Shown piece by piece: positions 48,511 to 57,704 of a stretch of 64,000 nucleotides of DNA. The stretch spans positions 1-64,000 of the forward strand of contig CAWCWZ010000039.1 in NCBI GenBank assembly GCA_963799395.1. Direction: 5' to 3'. Under the pieces are notes generated by a model. It made no database searches. It was not told the origin of the DNA and worked only from the letters and a program-made list of their open reading frames with translations. The translations under genes and the position numbers were made by a program. Within the stretch, counting starts at the first letter, position 1, and every line of letters starts with the position of its first letter. This DNA comes from Bog-752 sp963799395. Its GTDB lineage: Bacteria; Actinomycetota; Thermoleophilia; UBA2241.

Positions 48511-49434
48511 TTACTTCTGCAGAGCGGCGCCGACGGTATCGAAGATGAGGCGCACGGCGTGCAGCGCGGTGATCTCCATGGGGTCGTAGAGCGGGTTGAC
48601 CTCGACGATGTCCATGCCGATCACGTGCGCCCGGAGCGCGACCGCCCGCAGGATCGCCTTGGCCTCGTAGTAGGTGAAGCCGCCGGGCTCGGGCGTGCCG
48701 GTGCCCGGGGCGATGCTCGGGTCGAGCGCGTCGATGTCGAAGGTGATGTAGACGTCTTCGCCCGGCACGATGTGGGCGACGAGCTCGTCGACCGGCGTGC
48801 GCTTGGCCTGCTCGCACCAGAACGTGGTCACACCGCGCTCGCCGGCGAGCTCGATCTGGTCGGCCGCGGTGTGCAGCCCGCGGATACCGTACTGGGTGAC
48901 GCGCGTCGCCAGGCCGCTTTCGTGGGAGCGGACGATGGGACTGGCGTGCGTGTAGAGCATGCCGCCCTCGTCGTTCCAGTAGTCCATGTGGGTGTCGAAC
49001 TGCACGAGGTGCAGCCGTCGCCCCCCGAAGGCCTTGAGGACCGGGTAGGTGATCGAGTGGTCGCCGCCGAGCACGATCGGAAAGAGCTCGTGTTCGAGCA
49101 GGCGGCCGACGCGCGCCCCGATCAGCGGGTGGCTGCGCTCGGGCTGCGCCGTGGGCGGCAGGTCGACGTCGCCGGAGTCGACGAAGCGCACGCCGTCGAG
49201 AAGCTGCGCCCCGGTCTCGCCGTCGTAGAACGGCGTGACGCCCTCGCGATAGGCCCAGTTGGTCGAGGCGTCGCGCATGGCGCGCGGTCCGTACCGCGCC
49301 CCTGGGCGGGCCGTGGTCGCCTCGTCGTAGGGAATACCGAGGATGGCCACGTCGGCGTCGGCGCTCTTGGGGTCGGCCAGGTAGGGCGCCTTGAAGAAGC
49401 TCGCGATGCCGGCGAAGGGCGGAGATTCTCCCAT
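48511..49434 (-). CDS. Agmatinase-like ureohydrolase
   Basis: A 307-residue manganese enzyme of the arginase/agmatinase family. Metal-binding motifs: GGDHSITYP, FDTHMDYW (usually DAHxD) and FDIDALDPSIAPGTGTPEPGG. N-terminal GIPYDEATTARPGARYGPRAMR is typical of agmatinases (SpeB), which make putrescine and urea from agmatine; guanidinobutyrase or formiminoglutamase activity cannot be excluded. ATG 49434 is chosen because a -10 box lies seven bases before it, implying a leaderless transcript; ATG 49446 is in frame upstream. It points against its neighbours and converges on the homocysteine methyltransferase gene. Confidence 0.85.
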   Translation of the reverse strand: MGESPPFAGIASFFKAPYLADPKSADADVAILGIPYDEATTARPGARYGPRAMRDASTNWAYREGVTPFYDGETGAQLLDGVRFVDSGDVDLPPTAQPERSHPLIGARVGRLLEHELFPIVLGGDHSITYPVLKAFGGRRLHLVQFDTHMDYWNDEGGMLYTHASPIVRSHESGLATRVTQYGIRGLHTAADQIELAGERGVTTFWCEQAKRTPVDELVAHIVPGEDVYITFDIDALDPSIAPGTGTPEPGGFTYYEAKAILRAVALRAHVIGMDIVEVNPLYDPMEITALHAVRLIFDTVGAALQK

Positions 49435-49441
49435 GAGGGGA

Positions 49442-49472
49442 ATCATACCGTGGCGGCAACGGTCGTCGGCAA
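49442..49472 (-). promoter_or_regulatory. Promoter TTGCCG-N19-TATGAT for the agmatinase gene
   Basis: On the minus strand TTGCCG (49467-49472) and TATGAT (49442-49447), spacing 19. A second TTGCCG lies within the spacer. The start codon is only seven bases past the -10 box. Confidence 0.5.
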
Positions 49473-49562
49473 CGGTTGGGTAGGGCTCGCCCGCGCCTGC
49501 CGCCGGGCGTCGCCTTAGCGTGATGTAGGATAGCGCCCGCAAGCTGCGCGACAAGGAGAGCG

Positions 49563-50144
49563 ATGAAGATCCAGCGGAGGCCCACGAACGTGCTTCTGCC
49601 CGTGCCTTTGGTCATGGTCAGCGTCGCCGGCGCCGACGGCGGCGCCCCCAATATCGTGACCCTCGCCTGGGTCGGAACGGTGTGCTCGGCGCCGCCCATG
49701 CTGAGCATCTCGGTGCGACCGTCGCGCCACTCCTACGATCTTCTGCAGCGCAGCCACGAGTTCGTCGTCAACGTGCCGCGCGTCACGCAGGTGCGCGAGG
49801 TCGACTATTGCGGGAACGTCTCGGGGCGTGACGCCGACAAGTTCGCGGCCTGCGGCTTTCACGCCGTGCCGGCAGCGCGCGTGGCGGCGCCGCTGATCGA
49901 GGAGTGCCCCATCAACATCGAATGCGTCACCCGCCATCGCCTCAGCCTGGGCGCCCACGACCTGTTCGTCGGCGAGATCCTCGCCGTCCACTTCGACGAG
50001 GACGTCCTCGACTCGCGCGGCCGGCTGCAGCCCGCCAAGATCGATGCCCTCGCCTACGTTCACGGCGACTTCTGGTCGCTGGGCGAGAGGGTGGGCACCT
50101 ACGGGTTCACGCGCAAGGAGCCACAGGGAGAGACCAAGGGGTGA
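49563..50144 (+). CDS. Flavin reductase-like, FMN-binding split-barrel protein
   Basis: A 193-residue protein of the flavin reductase-like family (flavoredoxin type). Seen: LPVPLVMVSVAGADGGAPNIVTLAWVGTVCSAPPMLSISVRPSRHSYDLL, the FMN-binding region, then EFVVNVPRVTQVREVDYCGNVSGRDADKF and LFVGEILAVHFDEDV. Such proteins carry FMN and move electrons, often in anaerobes, but the donor and acceptor are unknown. AAGGAGAG lies directly before the ATG; a -10-like TAGGAT is at 49526-49531 with no good -35. The stop overlaps the metG GTG, so it is co-transcribed with metG. Divergent from the agmatinase gene. Confidence 0.85.
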   Translation: MKIQRRPTNVLLPVPLVMVSVAGADGGAPNIVTLAWVGTVCSAPPMLSISVRPSRHSYDLLQRSHEFVVNVPRVTQVREVDYCGNVSGRDADKFAACGFHAVPAARVAAPLIEECPINIECVTRHRLSLGAHDLFVGEILAVHFDEDVLDSRGRLQPAKIDALAYVHGDFWSLGERVGTYGFTRKEPQGETKG

Positions 50145-51697
50145 GCCGCTACTCCATCACCACGCCGATCTACTACGTTAACGGCGACCCGCACCTGGGG
50201 CACGCCTACACGACCATCGCCGCCGACATCCTGGCCCGCCACCACCGTCAGCTCGGCGACGACGTCTTCTTCCTGACAGGTACCGACGAGCACGGCAACA
50301 AGGTCGCCCAGGCGGCCGAGGCCCGCGGGCTCACGCCGCGCGAGCACGTCGACGCCCTCGCCCCGAGGTTCCGCGAGATGACCCTGCGGGTGAACGCCAG
50401 CAACGACTTCTTCATCCGCACGACCGACCCCCAGCACGAGGCCTTCGTACAGGGCTTCGTCGAGAGGCTGCGGACCGCCGGCGACATCGAGAAGCGCACC
50501 TACGGCGGCCTGTACTGCACCGCCTGCGAGGGTTTCTACTACGAGCGCGACCTCGTCGATGGCAACTGTCCCGTGCACGGCACCAGGCCGGTCTGGCTCG
50601 AAGAAGAGAACTACTACTTCCTGCTCTCGCGCTACCAGGACCGGCTGCGCGACTTCTACCTCGCAAATCCCGACTGGGTGCGGCCCAGGTCGCGCTACAA
50701 CGAGGCCCTGTCGTTCATCGAGGGCGGTCTCGACGACATCTCCATCAGCCGCCGGTCGATCACCTGGGGCATCCCCGTGCCCTGGGACCCCGAACAGGTG
50801 ATCTACGTCTGGGTCGACGCGCTGATCAACTACATCTCCGCCCTGACCTACGCCCGGCCGGACGCCGATCTGGAGAGCCGGTACTGGCCGGCCGACATCC
50901 ACCTGCTGGCCAAGGACATCCTCAAGTTCCACGCCGTGATCTGGCCGGCCCTGCTGTGGAGCGCCGGTTACGAGGCGCCGCGCGCCGAGTTCATCCACGG
51001 CTACCTGCTGATGGGCGGCGAGAAGATGTCCAAGACGCGCGGCAACGTCCTCGACCCGTTCGCGGTGATCGACGAGCACGGCGTCGACGCGCTGCGCTTC
51101 TATCTGTTTCGCGAGGTCGCCCTCGGCCAGGACGGCGTGATCTCGCTCGAGGGCTTCGAGCAGCGCTACAACAACGAGCTCGCCAACGAGCTCGGCAACC
51201 TCGTGAGCCGGGTCGTCTCGATGGTCGGCAAATACCGCGCCGGCCGCCTGTCGCCGACCGGCGCGCCCGGTGGCTCGCCCCAGGACGGCACCGGGGGCGG
51301 CGCTGCGAGTCTCGCCCGCGAAGGCGAGACCATGGTCGTCGCCGCGAGCGAGCGGCTCAGCGCCGTCGAGATCACGGCCGCGCTCGAGACGGTGTGGGAG
51401 TACGTGCGCCGGCTGAACCGCTACGTCGAGGAGCAGGCGCCCTGGAAGCTCGCAAGAGACGACTCCCAGGCCGAGCGCCTCGACGCCGTCCTGAACGGCC
51501 TCGCGGCCGGCCTGCGCCTCGTGGCCTTAACGCTCTACCCCGTCATCCCCGGGACGGCGGTCGAGATCCTGCGCCGCCTCGGCCAGTCGCGCGAGCCGGC
51601 CGACCTGCTGCTCGAACGGGCGCGCTGGGACGGTCTTACGGCGGCCGACGTCGTGCCGGCGCCGCCGCTGTTCCCACGCATCGAGGCCGGGAAATAG
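50141..51697 (+). CDS. metG: Methionyl-tRNA synthetase
   Basis: A 518-residue class I synthetase. The HIGH motif appears as NGDPHLGHAYTT (about 14-25), the KMSKS motif as GEKMSKTRGNVLDP, and the connective-peptide zinc knuckle as CTACEGFYYERDLVDGNCPVHG (a three-cysteine, one-histidine set). TGTDEHGNKVAQAA and WVDALINYISAL are typical. It lacks the C-terminal tRNA-binding EMAP domain found in some MetG proteins. GTG 50141 overlaps the preceding stop (GTGA). The metG-tatD-rsmA-ispE order is the common Gram-positive and actinobacterial one. Confidence 0.97.
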   Translation: MSRYSITTPIYYVNGDPHLGHAYTTIAADILARHHRQLGDDVFFLTGTDEHGNKVAQAAEARGLTPREHVDALAPRFREMTLRVNASNDFFIRTTDPQHEAFVQGFVERLRTAGDIEKRTYGGLYCTACEGFYYERDLVDGNCPVHGTRPVWLEEENYYFLLSRYQDRLRDFYLANPDWVRPRSRYNEALSFIEGGLDDISISRRSITWGIPVPWDPEQVIYVWVDALINYISALTYARPDADLESRYWPADIHLLAKDILKFHAVIWPALLWSAGYEAPRAEFIHGYLLMGGEKMSKTRGNVLDPFAVIDEHGVDALRFYLFREVALGQDGVISLEGFEQRYNNELANELGNLVSRVVSMVGKYRAGRLSPTGAPGGSPQDGTGGGAASLAREGETMVVAASERLSAVEITAALETVWEYVRRLNRYVEEQAPWKLARDDSQAERLDAVLNGLAAGLRLVALTLYPVIPGTAVEILRRLGQSREPADLLLERARWDGLTAADVVPAPPLFPRIEAGK

Positions 51698-51744
51698 GGT
51701 CGCCCGCGCGAGCCGGGCGCCGCGGACGTGACGAAAGGGCCCGC

Positions 51745-52527
51745 ATGGGGCTGATCGACACTCACTGCCACCTCGACATGCTCAAGGGCACGCCCGAAGA
51801 GGCCCTTGCCGAGGCCGGCGCGGCGGGGGTCGACGCGGTCGTGACGATCGGCATCGACCTGCGCTCCTCGCGCCTCGCCGCCGGTTTCGCGGCCCGTTTC
51901 GACAACGTCTATGCGACGGCCGGGGTGCATCCCCACGATGCCGTGACCTTCGGCAAGGTCGCGCGCACCGGCCTCGAACGGCTGCTCGGAGAGCCGCGGG
52001 TCGTGGCCGTCGGCGAGTGCGGCCTCGACTTCTACCGCGACCTCGCCCCCCGCGACGTCCAGCGGGCGGTGTTCATCGACCAGCTCGACCTCGCGCGCGC
52101 CTCGGGCAAGCCCGTCTGCGTGCACAGCCGCGAGGCCGGCGGCGAGACGTTCGCCCTGCTCACCGAGCACGGCGACGGTCTGCGGGTCATCCTGCACTGC
52201 TTCTCGACGCCCGAGTACGTCGAGCTCTGCAACGAGCGCGGCTACTTCGTGTCGTTCGCCGGCAACCTGACCTATAAGAGCTCGGCCGACCTGCGCAAGT
52301 CGGCTGTGGCGGTGCGCGACGACCTGCTGCTGGTCGAGACCGACGCGCCGTTTCTGACGCCGATGCCCTATCGTGGGCATGGCAACCGGCCGGCCTACGT
52401 CGCCTTGACGGCCCAGTTCCTGGCCCGGCTGCGCGGCTGGAGCGACGACCAGGTGGCCGCCGTCACGAGCGCCAACGCGCGGCGGGCGTTCGGCATCGAC
52501 GATCCGCCCGCCGCCCGACCTTCTTGA
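51745..52527 (+). CDS. tatD: TatD-family metal-dependent DNase
   Basis: A 260-residue TIM-barrel hydrolase. The metal ligands are all visible: DTHCHLD (about 5-11), GVHPHD, GECGLDFYRD, VHSREAGGE, ILHCFST and VETDAPFLTP. TatD proteins are 3'-5' exonucleases or D-aminoacyl-tRNA deacylase-like enzymes involved in DNA repair; the precise role of this copy (YcfH/TatD type) is not certain. AAAGGGC lies upstream of the ATG. The stop overlaps the rsmA TTG by four bases. Confidence 0.95.
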   Translation: MGLIDTHCHLDMLKGTPEEALAEAGAAGVDAVVTIGIDLRSSRLAAGFAARFDNVYATAGVHPHDAVTFGKVARTGLERLLGEPRVVAVGECGLDFYRDLAPRDVQRAVFIDQLDLARASGKPVCVHSREAGGETFALLTEHGDGLRVILHCFSTPEYVELCNERGYFVSFAGNLTYKSSADLRKSAVAVRDDLLLVETDAPFLTPMPYRGHGNRPAYVALTAQFLARLRGWSDDQVAAVTSANARRAFGIDDPPAARPS

Positions 52528-53366
52528 GCGCGGGCCACGCACGTCCCGCCGCCAGGCGGCGCTACGGCCAGCATCACCTGGTCGACCAGGGCACCCTCGG
52601 GGCCATCCTCGCCATGGCCGGGGTACGCCCCGACGACGTCGTGCTCGAGGTCGGCGCGGCGGATGGTCTGCTGACGGAGCGCCTCGTCGAGCAGGCGCGC
52701 TTCGTGCACGCCTTCGAGATCGACACACGTTTCGCCGCCGGTCTCGATCGTCTGGCGGCCGGTCGCGACGACCTGCGCCTCTACATGGTCGACGGCTTGC
52801 GCTACCGCCTCGCCGACCTCGACCCGCCGCCGACGGCCGTGGTGGCCAACCTCGCCTACAACATCGCCGTGCCCCTGCTGATGCGCACCATCTCCGCCGT
52901 GCCGAGCGTGCGGCGCTGGGCCGTGATGCTCCAGCGCGAGCTCGCCGAGCGGCTCTTCGCGAAGCCGCGTACCAAGGCCTACTCGGCCGTGTCGGTGCTG
53001 GTGCAGCTCTCCTGCGAGCTCGAGGCGCAGCGGCCGGTGCCGCGCACGGTCTTCGCGCCGCCTCCGCGGGTCGATTCGGCCTTCGTCACCTTCACGCGCA
53101 GCCGCCTCCTGCCGGCAGGGGAAGCCGCTGTGCTCGAGATGCTGGTGCGCACGTCGTTCGCCCAGCGGCGCAAGCAGATCGTGAACTCGCTCTCGGGGGC
53201 GTCGGCGCCGAGCTCCGGCGCGCCGCGCACGGCGGCGCTCACGCGAGCGGACGTGCTCGGCGCCCTCGAGGCGCTGGGCCTGCCCGACACGACCCGGCCC
53301 GAGGAGCTCGCCCCGCCGGTCTTCGTGGCCCTGGCAAGGGAGCTCGCGTGGCTGCCGGCGACGTGA
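52524..53366 (+). CDS. rsmA: 16S rRNA dimethyladenosine transferase RsmA (KsgA)
   Basis: A 280-residue enzyme that dimethylates A1518 and A1519 in 16S rRNA and checks 30S assembly. The start RRRYGQHHLVDQGTLGAILAM, SAM loop VLEVGAADGLLTERL (the family's usual GxGxG is GAADG), VHAFEIDTRF, catalytic NLAYNIAVPLL and VFAPPPRVDSAFVTF are present. TTG start overlaps the tatD stop. About 19 bases of its end overlap ispE. Confidence 0.95.
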   Translation: MSAGHARPAARRRYGQHHLVDQGTLGAILAMAGVRPDDVVLEVGAADGLLTERLVEQARFVHAFEIDTRFAAGLDRLAAGRDDLRLYMVDGLRYRLADLDPPPTAVVANLAYNIAVPLLMRTISAVPSVRRWAVMLQRELAERLFAKPRTKAYSAVSVLVQLSCELEAQRPVPRTVFAPPPRVDSAFVTFTRSRLLPAGEAAVLEMLVRTSFAQRRKQIVNSLSGASAPSSGAPRTAALTRADVLGALEALGLPDTTRPEELAPPVFVALARELAWLPAT

Positions 53367-54340
53367 GCGACGACGCGCGGATCGGTCGGGAGCCCGGCGT
53401 CGGGGCCGTCGTCGAGGTGGCCGCCCCGGCCAAGATCAACCTCGGCCTGCTGGTCGGTCCGCTGCGTTCGGACGGGTTCCACGAGATCTTCTCGCCGATG
53501 CTGCCGGTGACGCTGGCAGACCTCGTGACGGCGAGGCCGGCGCCGGACGGCGCCGGCCTCGCCGTCGAGTGCGCCGTGGCCCCCGGGGAGGACAACCTCG
53601 CCGCCAGGGCCGTGCGTGAGCTCGAGCGGCGGCTCGAGCGCACCTTCGACGTGAGCCTGAGCATCGTCAAGCGCGTGCCGGCGGCGGCGGGTCTGGGCGG
53701 CGGCAGCTCCGACGCCGCCGCCGCCCTGTCCGCCCTCGACAGACTCTTCGCGCTCGACCTGCCGGCGCGGCTGCTCTACGAGGTCGCCGGCGCGGTGGGC
53801 TCCGACGTGCCCTTCTTCCTGTGGCCCGGCCCGCAGCTTTCCATGGGGCGCGGCACCGTCCTCAAGGAGATCGAGCTGCCCGAGCCCCTGCACGTGATCA
53901 TCGCCGTGCCCGGTCTGGCTCTGGCGACCGCCGACGTCTACCGCTGGTTCGAGGCGCGACCGGGGGCCAAGCGCACGCGTCTGGCCGAGCGCAAGGCCTT
54001 CGTCGAACGGACGCAGACCCTCGTCGCCCGCCTGGCCGCGGCGCGGCGCCCGCGCGACCTGGCAGCCGTGGTCGAGAACGACCTCGAAGGACCCGTCGTG
54101 GCGCGCCACCCGGTGGTCGGCGAGCTCCGCCGGCGCTTGCGCGAGGCCGGCGCCTTCGCGGCCGCCATGAGCGGCAGCGGCTCAAGCGTCTTCGGGCTGT
54201 TCGCCAGTGCGGCGAGCGCGCAGCGCGCGCTCGCCGCACTGGCCCCCACGCCCGCGGTCTACGTGACCGACCTCCAGCCCGGCGCCGCGCCGGCGACCGG
54301 CTCCCGCTCCGGGCGCTCCGGTCCGCGACCGGCCAGGTGA
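53348..54340 (+). CDS. ispE: 4-diphosphocytidyl-2-C-methyl-D-erythritol kinase
   Basis: A 330-residue GHMP kinase, the fourth step of the non-mevalonate isoprenoid pathway. VAAPAKINLGLLVGPLRSDGFHEI, the ATP loop VPAAAGLGGGSSDAAAAL (about 114-131), PFFLWPGPQLSMGRGTVL and MSGSGSSVFGLF are diagnostic. GTG 53348 has AGGGAG upstream; GTG 53363, which overlaps the rsmA stop as GTGA, is an equally possible start. Implies use of the MEP pathway. tRNA-Gln follows. Confidence 0.95.
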   Translation: MAAGDVSDDARIGREPGVGAVVEVAAPAKINLGLLVGPLRSDGFHEIFSPMLPVTLADLVTARPAPDGAGLAVECAVAPGEDNLAARAVRELERRLERTFDVSLSIVKRVPAAAGLGGGSSDAAAALSALDRLFALDLPARLLYEVAGAVGSDVPFFLWPGPQLSMGRGTVLKEIELPEPLHVIIAVPGLALATADVYRWFEARPGAKRTRLAERKAFVERTQTLVARLAAARRPRDLAAVVENDLEGPVVARHPVVGELRRRLREAGAFAAAMSGSGSSVFGLFASAASAQRALAALAPTPAVYVTDLQPGAAPATGSRSGRSGPRPAR

Positions 54341-54380
54341 TAGACTCCGGTGGGGCAGGCGCCTCTCGACGCCGCGCCGC

Positions 54381-54454
54381 TGGGGCGTGGCCAAGTGGCA
54401 AGGCAACGGGTTTTGGTCCCGTGATCGGAGGTTCGAATCCTCCCGCCCCAGCCA
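54381..54454 (+). tRNA. tRNA-Gln (TTG anticodon)
   Basis: Complete cloverleaf: acceptor TGGGGCG/CGCCCCA, D-arm GGCCAAGTGGCAAGGC, anticodon stem ACGGG/CCCGT around TTTTGGT (anticodon TTG), T-arm GGAGGTTCGAATCCTCC. The discriminator is G54451 and CCA is encoded at 54452-54454. Lies between ispE and glmU. Confidence 0.97.
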
Positions 54455-54475
54455 GCATCGGTCCGCGAGCGAAAG

Positions 54476-55906
54476 ATGCCTATGTCGTCCCTGGGTCGTA
54501 GCTCCGAAGATCGTGGCGCTGAACGCCCGCTGGCCGTCATCGTCATGGCGGCGGGCCTCGGCACGCGCATGAAGTCCGACCTGCCGAAGGTGCTGCACGA
54601 CGTCTGCGGCAGGCCGTTGCTCCTCTACGTCCTCGATGCGGCCCGCGGCCTCGGCGCGGCGCGTCTGGTCGCGGTCACCGGCCCCGGCGACGACGACCCG
54701 GTCGCCGCGGCCCTGCCGGCCGGCTGCGAGCGCGCCGTCCAGCACGAGCGGCGCGGCAGCGGCGACGCGGTGCGGGCCGGCATGACCGTGCTCGAGGGCT
54801 TCGACGGCGACGTGCTGGTGTTGAACGGCGATCATCCGCTGATGAGCGTCGAGGTGCTGGCCGGGCTCCTGGCCCGGCATCGCGACGAGAGCGCCCAGGC
54901 GACCATCACCACGGTCGTGCGCGACGACCCCGTCTTCGGGCGGGTGATCCGCGACGACGACGGTGGCGTCGCGCGCATCGTCGAGATGCGCGACGCCACA
55001 CCCGCCGAGGCGGCGGTGCGCGAGCTCAACGTCGGCTTCTACGTCTTTGCCGCCGACCGCCTGCGGACCGCGTTGCCGCGCCTGCGCGCCGACAACGACC
55101 AGGGCGAGCTCTACCTCACCGACCTCGTCCATCTCCTGCTCGCCGACGGCGACCGGGTGGCCGCCTTCGTGACCGGCGATCTCGAGGCGACGATCGGCGT
55201 GAACTCGCGCGTGGAGCTCGCGCAGGTCAACGCCGTCATGCGCCGGCGACTGCTCGAGCGCCTCATGCTCGACGGCGTGACGGTCGCCGACCCGTCGTCG
55301 ACCTACGTCGACTGGGGCGTCACCGTCGGCCGCGACACCGTCATCCTGCCGCAGACCATGCTGACCGGGGCCACCGCCGTCGGCGCCGGCTGCACGGTGG
55401 GGCCGGGCTGCTACCTGGCCGACGTCGTCGTCGACGACGGCGCCGCGATCGTCTCGTCGCACCTGATCGGCTGCCACGTCGGGCCGGACTGCACGGTCGG
55501 TCCCTTCACGCACGTGCGGGCGCGCACCGAGCTCGCCGCGGGCGCCAAGGCCGGCAGCTTCGTCGAGATCAAGGCCAGTCGCGTGGGCAAGGGCAGCAAG
55601 GTGCCGCACCTGAGCTACGTGGGCGACACGACGATCGGCGAGAACACCAACATCGGCGCCGGTACGATCACCGCCAACTACGACGGCGAGCGCAAGCACC
55701 CGACGACCATCGGCAGCGACGTCAAGGTGGGCAGCGACACGGTGTTCGTGGCGCCGGTGTCCGTGGGCGATGGCGCCACCATCGGCGCCGGCTCCATCAT
55801 CACCAAAGACGTCCCCGAGGGCGCGCTCGGCGTGGCCCGCAGCCGTCAGCAGAATGTCGAGGGCTACGCCGACAGGCACCGTGGCCGGCTCCACGACGGC
55901 GCCTGA
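54476..55906 (+). CDS. glmU: Bifunctional UDP-N-acetylglucosamine pyrophosphorylase/glucosamine-1-phosphate acetyltransferase
   Basis: A 476-residue enzyme that makes UDP-GlcNAc for peptidoglycan. The N-terminal uridylyltransferase shows AVIVMAAGLGTRMKSDLPKVLH (about 20-41), LNGDHPLM and ELNVGFYVF. The C-terminal left-handed beta-helix acetyltransferase begins at about 255 and shows hexapeptide repeats and SYVGDTTIGENTNIGAGTITANYDG, with the usual active-site histidine in KVPHLSYVGD. Intact. ATG 54476; the residues before the first strand are not conserved. prs follows, as in many Gram-positive bacteria. Confidence 0.96.
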   Translation: MPMSSLGRSSEDRGAERPLAVIVMAAGLGTRMKSDLPKVLHDVCGRPLLLYVLDAARGLGAARLVAVTGPGDDDPVAAALPAGCERAVQHERRGSGDAVRAGMTVLEGFDGDVLVLNGDHPLMSVEVLAGLLARHRDESAQATITTVVRDDPVFGRVIRDDDGGVARIVEMRDATPAEAAVRELNVGFYVFAADRLRTALPRLRADNDQGELYLTDLVHLLLADGDRVAAFVTGDLEATIGVNSRVELAQVNAVMRRRLLERLMLDGVTVADPSSTYVDWGVTVGRDTVILPQTMLTGATAVGAGCTVGPGCYLADVVVDDGAAIVSSHLIGCHVGPDCTVGPFTHVRARTELAAGAKAGSFVEIKASRVGKGSKVPHLSYVGDTTIGENTNIGAGTITANYDGERKHPTTIGSDVKVGSDTVFVAPVSVGDGATIGAGSIITKDVPEGALGVARSRQQNVEGYADRHRGRLHDGA

Positions 55907-55940
55907 ATGGCGTGCGGCGAGCGGATGATGCGGCGACCTC

Positions 55941-55949
55941 TGGTACAAT
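55941..55949 (+). promoter_or_regulatory. Extended -10 promoter (TGG-TACAAT) for prs
   Basis: TACAAT at 55944-55949 with TG at 55941-55942, one base before it, in the gap between glmU and prs. No -35 consensus at the expected distance. The prs start is 38 bases further. Confidence 0.5.
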
Positions 55950-55986
55950 CGGGGGCCGCAAGGACGATCGTCGCAAAGGGATCACG

Positions 55987-56983
55987 GTGACCGACAAGGT
56001 TTGCCATGTCGTGGGGTCGACGCAGCGCCGGCTCATGGTGTTCGCGGGGCGCAGCAACCCGCAGCTCGGCGACGCCATCGCCGAGCACCTCGGCATCGCG
56101 CTCGGCCCGATCCTGCTCAAGACGTTCGCCAACGGCGAGATCTACGCCCGCTACGAAGAGAGCATCCGCGACGCCGACGTCTTTTTGGTCCAGTCGCCCC
56201 ACGGCAAGCTGAACCAGCACGTCGTGGAGCTGCTCATCATGATCCAGGCGGCCAAGCTGGCCTCGGCCCATCGTGTCACGGCCGTGCTGCCGTACTTCCC
56301 CTACTCACGGCAAGACAAGAAGAGCGCCGCTCGCGAGCCCATCGCGGCCCGGCTCATGGCCACGCTGCTCGAGGCCGCCGGCGCCGACCGGGTGCTGTCG
56401 ATGGACCTCCACCAAGGTCAGGTGCAGGGCTTCTTCGAGATCCCCGTCGACCACATGACGGCCGTCCCCATTCTGGCCGACTACTTCAAGTACAGAGGTC
56501 TGGGCGACGCGGAGCTCGTCGCGGTCTCGGCCGACGCGGGCGGCGTCAAGCTCGCCAAGCGCTTCGCCAACCGGCTCGACGCCGACCTCGCCGTGCTCAC
56601 CAAGATGCGGCCGGCGCACAACGTCGCCGAGACCATGCACTTCATCGGCGACGTCGACGGCAAGATCGCGATCGTGATCGACGACATCATCGACACCGCC
56701 GGGTCCATCCTGAACGCGATCGACACGCTGTACGAGCACGGCGCCAGCGAGGTCTACGTCACCGGCGACCCACGGCATCTTCTCGGGCCCGGCGCGCGAG
56801 CGCATCGCGGCGTCGCCGGTCAAGGAGATCGTGGTCACCGACACCCTGCCGGTCGTGCTGAACGTGACCGACACCAAGATCAAGGTCCTGTCCGTGGCGA
56901 GCATCCTCGCCGACACCATCAAGCGCGTGTTCGAAGGCGAATCGGTCAGTGAGCTGTTCGCCGGCGAGAACGCCCTTTTCTAG
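55987..56983 (+). CDS. prs: Ribose-phosphate pyrophosphokinase, one extra base near 56764
   Basis: Makes PRPP from ribose 5-phosphate and ATP for nucleotide, histidine and tryptophan synthesis. LMVFAGRSNPQLGDAIAEHLGI, FANGEIYARYEESIRDADVFLVQS, PYFPYSRQDKKSAAREPIAARL, SMDLHQGQVQGFFEIPVDHM and the PRPP loop IVIDDIIDTAGSI are in one frame. After GASEVYVT an extra base near 56764 breaks it; the next frame reads ATHGIFSGPARERIAASPVKEIVVTDT to the end. Length 997 equals 332 codons plus one. GTG 55987 gives 331 residues, typical. rplY follows after 15 bases. Confidence 0.95.
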
Positions 56984-56998
56984 CAGGAGACGACACCG

Positions 56999-57656
56999 AT
57001 GGATCGAGTCAAGCTCGTCGTACACACCCGCGACGTCGCCGGCAGCCGCGAGGCCCGACGCCTGCGCCGCCGCGGTCTCATTCCGGCCGTCCTGTACGGC
57101 TCGGGCAAGCCGGCGGTGAGCATCGCCGTCGACGAGCACGCCCTGCGCGACGCGGTGGGCACCGGAGCCGGCCTGCACGCCGTGCTCGACGTCGTGATCG
57201 AAGGTCACAAGCAGCCCCACGTGGCGATCGTCAAGGAGTACGAGCTCGACAAGGTCAAGCACGTCGTGACTCACGTCGACTTCCAGGAGAGTCAAGCTCA
57301 CCGAGCTCATCGAGTCGAACGTGACCGTGACCCTCGAGGGCACGCCGGTCGGCGTCAGCCTGAACGGCGGCCTGCTCGACGTCGTCACCCGCGAGGTCGA
57401 CCGTGAGCGCCCTGCCGACCGACATCCCCGAGCACCTCACGCTCAACGTCGAGGCGCTCGACGTCGGCGACGTGTTCCGCGTCGCCGACCTCCAGGTGCT
57501 CCGACAACGTCACCATCCTCGACGATCCCGACGAGGTCGTCTGCTCCGTGCTCGCCGCCGCGCGTGGCCGAAGTCGAGGCCGCCGAAGAGGGCGAGGCGG
57601 CGGCGCCGGCCGAGCCCGAGGTCGTGGGCGAGCGCGAGGCCGAGCCCGAGGAGTAG
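56999..57656 (+). CDS. rplY: 50S ribosomal protein L25/general stress protein Ctc, four extra bases
   Basis: A 5S rRNA-binding protein of the long, two-domain Ctc type, about 217 residues. RVKLVVHTRDVAGSREARRLRRRGLIPAVLYGSGKPAVS, then HVAIVKEYELDKVKHVVTHVDFQE are in one frame. Extra bases follow near 57291 (then KLTELIESNVTVTLEGTPVG), 57402 (then VSALPTDIPEHLTLNVEALDVGDV), 57501 (then DNVTILDDPDEVVCSVLA) and 57567 (then RVAEVEAAEEGEAAAPAEPE). Length 658 equals 218 codons plus four, exactly as expected. GCAGGAGA lies before the ATG. The prs-rplY-pth-mfd order is the usual one. Confidence 0.93.
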
Positions 57657-57704
57657 GCGCTCACGGCCGGCCGCTCGCGTCGCGCTACGTCGCCCGGGCA
57701 GCCG